This document shows, piece after piece, positions 60,287 through 64,000 of a stretch of DNA of 64,000 bases (the first letter of the stretch is position 1; each line of letters opens with the position of its first letter). Below the pieces are notes generated by a model. The model was not told where the DNA came from, did no database searches, and was given only the letters and a program-made list of their open reading frames with translations. The position numbers were made by a program, and so were the translations under genes. Origin of the DNA: Rhizobiaceae bacterium. Lineage in GTDB: Bacteria; Pseudomonadota; Alphaproteobacteria; Rhizobiales; Rhizobiaceae. The stretch spans positions 868,001-932,000 of the forward strand of contig JAHBYU010000001.1 in the NCBI GenBank assembly GCA_019635775.1, read 5' to 3'.

Positions 60287-61617
60287 ACGCAGGGCAGACT
60301 CCCATTAGGTCCAATAGCGAATTTCAAGAAGATGACGGTCGGTTCCGCATCGGTGGGCGTGTCGTCGTTGGGCTTGCGTTCGGCATCCTGCTTCTTGCAG
60401 GCGTGGGCGGCTGGGCTGCGACTGCCGAGCTCAAAGGCGCAATTATCGCCAGCGGCGCAGTCAAGGTCGATCGCGACCTCAAGACCATCCAGCATCGCGA
60501 TGGTGGTATTGTCAGCGAGATCGCAGTTCGAGAGGGCGATGCGGTTGCGGCGGGCCAGATTTTGGTGCGACTTGACGATGCACAGACGAAGGCAGAGCTC
60601 TCGATCGTGCGCGCACAACTTGCCGAACTGTCGATCAAGAAGGCAAGGCTGCTTGCAGAGCGCGATGATATAGAATCCTTGGAACTGCCCATTCTCCCCG
60701 ACGACGCTGGCGCGCATATCGCCGATGTGATCCGCGGAGAGAGCAGGCTTCTTGAGGGAAACAGGCGCAACAGAAAATCACAGATCGATCAGCTGGTGCT
60801 AAGCATTGAACAGCTCGGGGAAGAGATCAGCGGCCTTCAGGAGCAGCAAGCCGCAAAAGCGCGCGAGATCGAGCTCGTACAAGGCGAGCATGACAAGATC
60901 AAGGGCCTTGCGGAACAGCGACTGATCGAGGGAACGCGCCTCTACACATCTAACAGGGAGCTTGCCCGCCTGACTGGTGAAGAGGCCGAGATTGAAGCCG
61001 GCGTTGCCCGCGCAAAGGTTCGGATCAGCGAGATAAGGCTTCAGATCATAGCGGTCGACGAGGCAGCAAGGACGGAGGCCCAACGCGAATTGTCCGTGGT
61101 TGAGCCAAAACTTGCCGAGCTCAAGGAACGCGCTGCCGCAATCGAAGACCGGCTCCATAGGACGGACATACGCGCACCTATCGCCGGCGTTATCAACGAA
61201 CTCGCTGTTAATACGCTCGGTGGTGTCATCACGCCGGCAGAAAAGATTGTTTCCATTGTCCCGGAGAATGCCGAACTGAAGATAGAAGCTAAGCTTGCGC
61301 CGACAGACATCGATCAGATCCATATCGGTCAAGCTGCGAAACTTCGCTTCTCGGCGTTCAATCAGCGCACGACACCTGAATTGGATGGTAAGGTTGTTTA
61401 CGTATCCGCCGCGACCTCGACGGACCCTGAGACCGGACAACCACATTACCTTGCTGAAATAAGGGTGACAGAACAGGAAATGACGAGGCTAGGAGGCAAT
61501 GCCCTTCGGCCTGGAATGCCCCTGGAGGTCTTTATCGCAACTGAAGACCGCACCGCGATATCATATCTGGCCAAGCCACTGCTCGATCAGTTCCAGAGAG
61601 CGTTACGAGAGCAATAG
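60283..61617 (+). CDS. type I secretion membrane-fusion protein (HlyD family)
   Basis: A 444-residue adaptor with one N-terminal transmembrane segment (about residues 24-46), a long alpha-helical hairpin (about 95-290) and flanking biotinyl-lipoyl-like halves. The signature HRDGGIVSEIAVREGDAVAAGQ is split around residues 70-91, and the C-terminal part has LRPGMPLEVFIATEDRTAI. It overlaps the preceding RTX gene by 4 bp. No outer-membrane TolC-like gene follows. Confidence 0.93.
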   Translation: MNAGQTPIRSNSEFQEDDGRFRIGGRVVVGLAFGILLLAGVGGWAATAELKGAIIASGAVKVDRDLKTIQHRDGGIVSEIAVREGDAVAAGQILVRLDDAQTKAELSIVRAQLAELSIKKARLLAERDDIESLELPILPDDAGAHIADVIRGESRLLEGNRRNRKSQIDQLVLSIEQLGEEISGLQEQQAAKAREIELVQGEHDKIKGLAEQRLIEGTRLYTSNRELARLTGEEAEIEAGVARAKVRISEIRLQIIAVDEAARTEAQRELSVVEPKLAELKERAAAIEDRLHRTDIRAPIAGVINELAVNTLGGVITPAEKIVSIVPENAELKIEAKLAPTDIDQIHIGQAAKLRFSAFNQRTTPELDGKVVYVSAATSTDPETGQPHYLAEIRVTEQEMTRLGGNALRPGMPLEVFIATEDRTAISYLAKPLLDQFQRALREQ

Positions 61618-62082
61618 CGATGATGCATCGCTGCGCTGGTCGTAGTGAGTTGGTGCACTAGCTCAAGCTAGCGTCTATTGGTCCCGATCTACCTGGCTGG
61701 AGCCTACCAGACGTCCGCAATCCATCATCGCTGCTGAACTTCCTTCTCTGCATTCCCGCTCCCCAGTTCCGTTAAACACCTTATTTCGGTGTCCACGAAA
61801 CCGGCAGCAGGTCAGTCCGCGCCTTGGCCGCTTGGTGACCCCGGAGACGACGCGGCATCTGCAGGATATGTTGCGCGAAGAAGGAGAGCCCGTCTCTGGT
61901 GGGACAATGACGCCATGGCGGCAAATGATGAGACGCGATGGTGTAGGGTCGACAGCCCCAAAAGCAGACGGCGCGGCGCTTGGGCATAGCTTTTGTTCAG
62001 GGTGAATGCCTCTGACTAGGGGCCAATAGCGCTTTAACCCACGATCTCGCATGCGAACATAGTCGGAACATCCGGTGTGCAT

Positions 62083-62118
62083 CTCGGTGTGCATTTGGGT
62101 CACGAAATGCACACCGAG
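62083..62118. repeat. 14-bp perfect inverted repeat with adjacent half-site
   Basis: CTCGGTGTGCATTT and its exact complement flank an 8-bp centre (GGGTCACG). A further partial copy of the arm (CGGTGTGCATCT) lies directly to the left, so three copies of a GGTGTGCAT core occur within about 45 bp. There is no T-run, which argues against a terminator. It may be an operator or a recombinase arm-site group beside the 30-bp repeat. Confidence 0.8.
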
Positions 62119-62151
62119 ACCCCATTTGTTCCCTTTTCACCGAAACCCGTT

Positions 62152-62181
62152 ATTTTCGCCCTTGCGCTCAAACGCCCACTC
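62152..62181. repeat. 30-bp direct repeat, right copy
   Basis: Matches 44207-44236 at 29 of 30 positions in the same orientation. It covers the -35 region and spacer of the probable tRNA-Pro promoter. This would be an unusual place for a recombinase attachment site, which is normally inside the tRNA gene or at its 3' end. Confidence 0.85.
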
Positions 62182-62190
62182 TTCTAAGGC
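62162..62190 (+). promoter_or_regulatory. probable sigma-70-type promoter of tRNA-Pro
   Basis: TTGCGC (62162-62167 region) and TAAGGC (about 62185-62190) are separated by about 17 bp. The -10 box lies about 11 bp before the mature tRNA 5' end. Spacing fits a stable-RNA promoter; the GC-rich discriminator TCTCCGCGG supports it. Confidence 0.55.
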
Positions 62191-62201
62191 TCTCCGCGGT
62201 C

Positions 62202-62278
<77 letters not shown>

Positions 62279-62481
62279 TCAACTATCCTGATCCCCATCA
62301 TCTCAGACAATCGGACTAAGCAGCAGGTGCCGTGCTTGGGTCAACTGCGACCAAGCGTTGTCACGCCGGTGGTTCTTTGCCGTACCCGGGCGATCAGTAG
62401 TCGGCTCCTGATACCTTGCCTGCTGGAATTCAGGTAGGGCAGGTGGGCTCTGCGTCCTGTTCATGTGGACGGCAAACGCTT

Positions 62482-62556
62482 TGGTGGGCGATGCAGGGAT
62501 TGAACCTGCGACCCCACCCGTGTGAAGGGTGTGCTCTCCCGCTGAGCTAATCGCCC
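62482..62556 (-). tRNA. tRNA-Val (anticodon CAC)
   Basis: On the minus strand a 75-nt cloverleaf begins GGGCGAT and ends ATCGCCCACCA. The anticodon stem CACCC/GGGTG encloses loop TTCACAC with anticodon CAC. The T-arm is GCAGG-TTCAATC-CCTGC and CCA is encoded. It is convergent with tRNA-Pro and lies just before gph on the same strand as gph. Confidence 0.93.
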
Positions 62557-62611
62557 GCATATGACTTCTGGCCAAAGCGAAGCGCGATATAGTCCGCAGC
62601 CGTCTTTGAAG

Positions 62612-63304
62612 TCAAGAACGCAAACCACCGGCAGAGGCCACGAGTTCGACCGCCAACGAAACGGTCAGCTCGTCGAAATGCGAGATGATCCGGGACGGTT
62701 CGAATTCGCGCACGTGCCTATCCGTATAGCCAAAGTCGACTGCGACAACGGGTATTCCCGCCGCCTTGGCCGTGTCTATGTCCGTTCGGGAGTCGCCGAT
62801 CATCACCGCTGAAGAGGCATCGCCGCCAGCCAGAGCGATCGTCTCCGTGAGATGTCGCGGGTCCGGTTTCCTGAAGGCGAAGGTGTCCTGTCCGCATATC
62901 GCGGAGAAGTACGTGTTCAGACCTACGCCCTGAAGCAGACGGTTTGAAAGCTCCTCTGTCTTGTTCGTGCAGACCGCGAGACGAAAGTTGGCTGCGCGGA
63001 ACCGTTCCAGCGCCTCGACAACGCCGGGATAGGGTTTCGACAAGCCCGGAATGTTCGCTCCATAATGTTCCAGGAACAGCGCGAAAAGCCTGTCGTGTTC
63101 TTCGGAAGACAGGGGCTGTCGTTGCGCCTGGTATGCGCGCTCGATCATGACGCGTCCGCCGTGGCCGACGAAGCTGCGGAAACCCGCCCCGTCCGTTTGG
63201 GCTGCGCCGCCGGCCTGCAGCGTGTGATTCAGGCTGGCGAGCAGATCCGGTGCGGTATCGACCAATGTCCCGTCGAGATCGAAAACGATTGTCGGCTGGC
63301 TCAT
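62612..63304 (-). CDS. gph: phosphoglycolate phosphatase (HAD family)
   Basis: A 230-residue HAD hydrolase. Motif I is FDLDGTLVDTAPDLLASLNH near the N-terminus; motif II is VCTNKTEELS (about residue 110); motif III and IV include the Lys of FRKPDPRHL and MIGDSRTDIDTAKAAG. It removes 2-phosphoglycolate formed in DNA repair or oxygenase side reactions. It is divergent from rpiA, a common pairing in Rhizobiales. Confidence 0.93.
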   Translation of the reverse strand: MSQPTIVFDLDGTLVDTAPDLLASLNHTLQAGGAAQTDGAGFRSFVGHGGRVMIERAYQAQRQPLSSEEHDRLFALFLEHYGANIPGLSKPYPGVVEALERFRAANFRLAVCTNKTEELSNRLLQGVGLNTYFSAICGQDTFAFRKPDPRHLTETIALAGGDASSAVMIGDSRTDIDTAKAAGIPVVAVDFGYTDRHVREFEPSRIISHFDELTVSLAVELVASAGGLRS

Positions 63305-63432
63305 GCCCTGCTGCCCTCATGCTTTCGTTGCTGCTGCCGATATCCTGCTAAGTGGCGACATGCAACCGAGGCAGCCCGGTTTGCCTCTTGCTGCAAAGAT
63401 GCTAGGAGCGCGGCTCGACAACGGACTTACGC

Positions 63433-64000
63433 ATGGAACAGAAAGCACTCAAGATCGAGGCGGCGCGCGCCGCGCTGGGCCACGTCGAGGATGGGATGCG
63501 GCTTGGCATCGGGACTGGTAGCACCGCTGCTGAGTTCGTCAAGCTCCTGGCCGAGAAGGTGGCTGCTGGAATGCGTGTGATTGGTGTGCCGACGTCCGAG
63601 CGTACGGCAGCGCAGTGCCTCGAACTGGGGATACCTCTTTCGACGCTCGATGAGACGCCCGAACTCGACCTGACGATTGACGGGGCAGACGAGTTCGATC
63701 GTCACCTCGATCTCATCAAGGGAGGTGGCGGCGCCTTGCTGCGCGAAAAGATTGTGGCCGCGGCATCTGCCCGGATGATCGTGATTGCCGATGAGAGCAA
63801 GCGTGTCGATACGCTTGGCCGCTTCCCCTTACCCATTGAAGTGAACAGGTTCGGGTTTAAGGCGACCGTATTGGCGATCGGCCGGGCCGCTGACCAGCTT
63901 GGCCTGTCCGGGCCGGTCACATTGCGGATGACGGACGAACATCCTTTTGTTACAGACGGCGGGCATTTGATCTTGGATGCATCTTTTGGCCGCATTCCGG
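63433..64000 (+). CDS. rpiA: ribose-5-phosphate isomerase A, 5' part
   Basis: The first 189 codons of RpiA; the gene continues beyond the window. Conserved parts are [20 protein letters not shown] (about residues 23-42), [20 protein letters not shown] and [14 protein letters not shown]. It interconverts ribose 5-phosphate and ribulose 5-phosphate in the pentose phosphate pathway. The ATG at 63433 gives the normal N-terminus. Confidence 0.95.
   Translation, partial: MEQKALKIEAARAALGHVEDGMRLGIGTGSTAAEFVKLLAEKVAAGMRVIGVPTSERTAAQCLELGIPLSTLDETPELDLTIDGADEFDRHLDLIKGGGGALLREKIVAAASARMIVIADESKRVDTLGRFPLPIEVNRFGFKATVLAIGRAADQLGLSGPVTLRMTDEHPFVTDGGHLILDASFGRIP

Larger units (their letters stand above)
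61618..62201. other. non-coding gap before tRNA-Pro
   Basis: A 584-bp interval. Open frames on both strands (for example minus 61675-62112) have atypical composition and no ribosome-binding sites, so I do not call them genes. A 14-bp perfect inverted repeat, the right copy of the 30-bp direct repeat and the tRNA promoter are described separately. Confidence 0.6.

Noticed and set aside
61675-62112. 145-codon minus-strand open frame before tRNA-Pro
   Set aside because: Cysteine- and arginine-rich composition, no ribosome-binding site and no recognisable motif; it spans the inverted repeat.

Overview
The window looks like the chromosome of an alphaproteobacterium of the order Hyphomicrobiales (Rhizobiales), probably close to Mesorhizobium and other Phyllobacteriaceae. 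This rests on the block order hemB ... ldtR-ldtP-glyA-nrdR-ribD-ribE-ribH-nusB ... hppA-bamE ... plsX-fabH-ihfA-merR, on the zinc-free type of HemB, and on a vitamin B6 catabolic cluster whose proteins I recognise as close relatives of the characterised Mesorhizobium loti enzymes. No database was searched; all assignments come from reading the sequence.

Region 1 (1-15.0 kb) is a vitamin B6 degradation cluster (4-pyridoxate route). It encodes a pyridoxamine-pyruvate aminotransferase, pyridoxal 4-dehydrogenase, 4-pyridoxolactonase, 4-pyridoxate dehydrogenase (GMC family), FHMPC dehydrogenase (hydroxyacyl-CoA dehydrogenase fold) and HMPDC decarboxylase (class II aldolase fold). Together these carry pyridoxamine or pyridoxal to 2-methyl-3-hydroxypyridine-5-carboxylate. 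The ring-opening oxygenase and the following amidohydrolase are not in the window and are expected just upstream. Two complete importers (a TRAP system and a BMP-type ABC system), a small exported protein on the opposite strand, a PEBP-family protein and a truncated Amino_synth-family gene are embedded in the cluster.

Region 2 (15.3-36.4 kb) is core chromosome: a molybdopterin oxidoreductase, a DUF1801 protein, HemB, a HIBCH-like hydrolase, a small membrane protein, the LdtR/L,D-transpeptidase pair, one-carbon and riboflavin genes, NusB, an MFS protein, a proton-pumping pyrophosphatase, BamE, a cytochrome bc1 assembly chaperone, DUF177, PlsX, FabH, IHF alpha and a MerR regulator.

Region 3 (36.4-62.2 kb) is accessory DNA between merR and tRNA-Pro. 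Its left part has a cyclase-TPR protein, a GNAT acetyltransferase and a four-gene minus-strand operon of YcaO, TfuA, an HExxH metalloprotease and a protein ending in seven perfect GMNAR repeats. I read this operon as a probable undescribed ribosomal peptide or protein modification system and regard it as the most interesting part of the window. Next come decayed excisionase-like and tyrosine-recombinase-like fragments lying against a 30-bp sequence that recurs (29/30) in the promoter of tRNA-Pro, 17.9 kb away. Between these two copies lie a NarL-type two-component system and a divergently transcribed type I secretion operon. That operon has a 2963-residue animal-type heme peroxidase with RTX repeats (resembling bacterial MopA-type Mn(II)-oxidising peroxidases), a PrtD-like ABC exporter, a second RTX protein with an N-terminal membrane segment, and a HlyD-like adaptor. 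The 30-bp pair suggests an old mobile island.

Region 4 (62.2-64.0 kb) returns to core genes: tRNA-Pro(GGG), tRNA-Val(CAC), gph and the start of rpiA, which runs off the end of the window.
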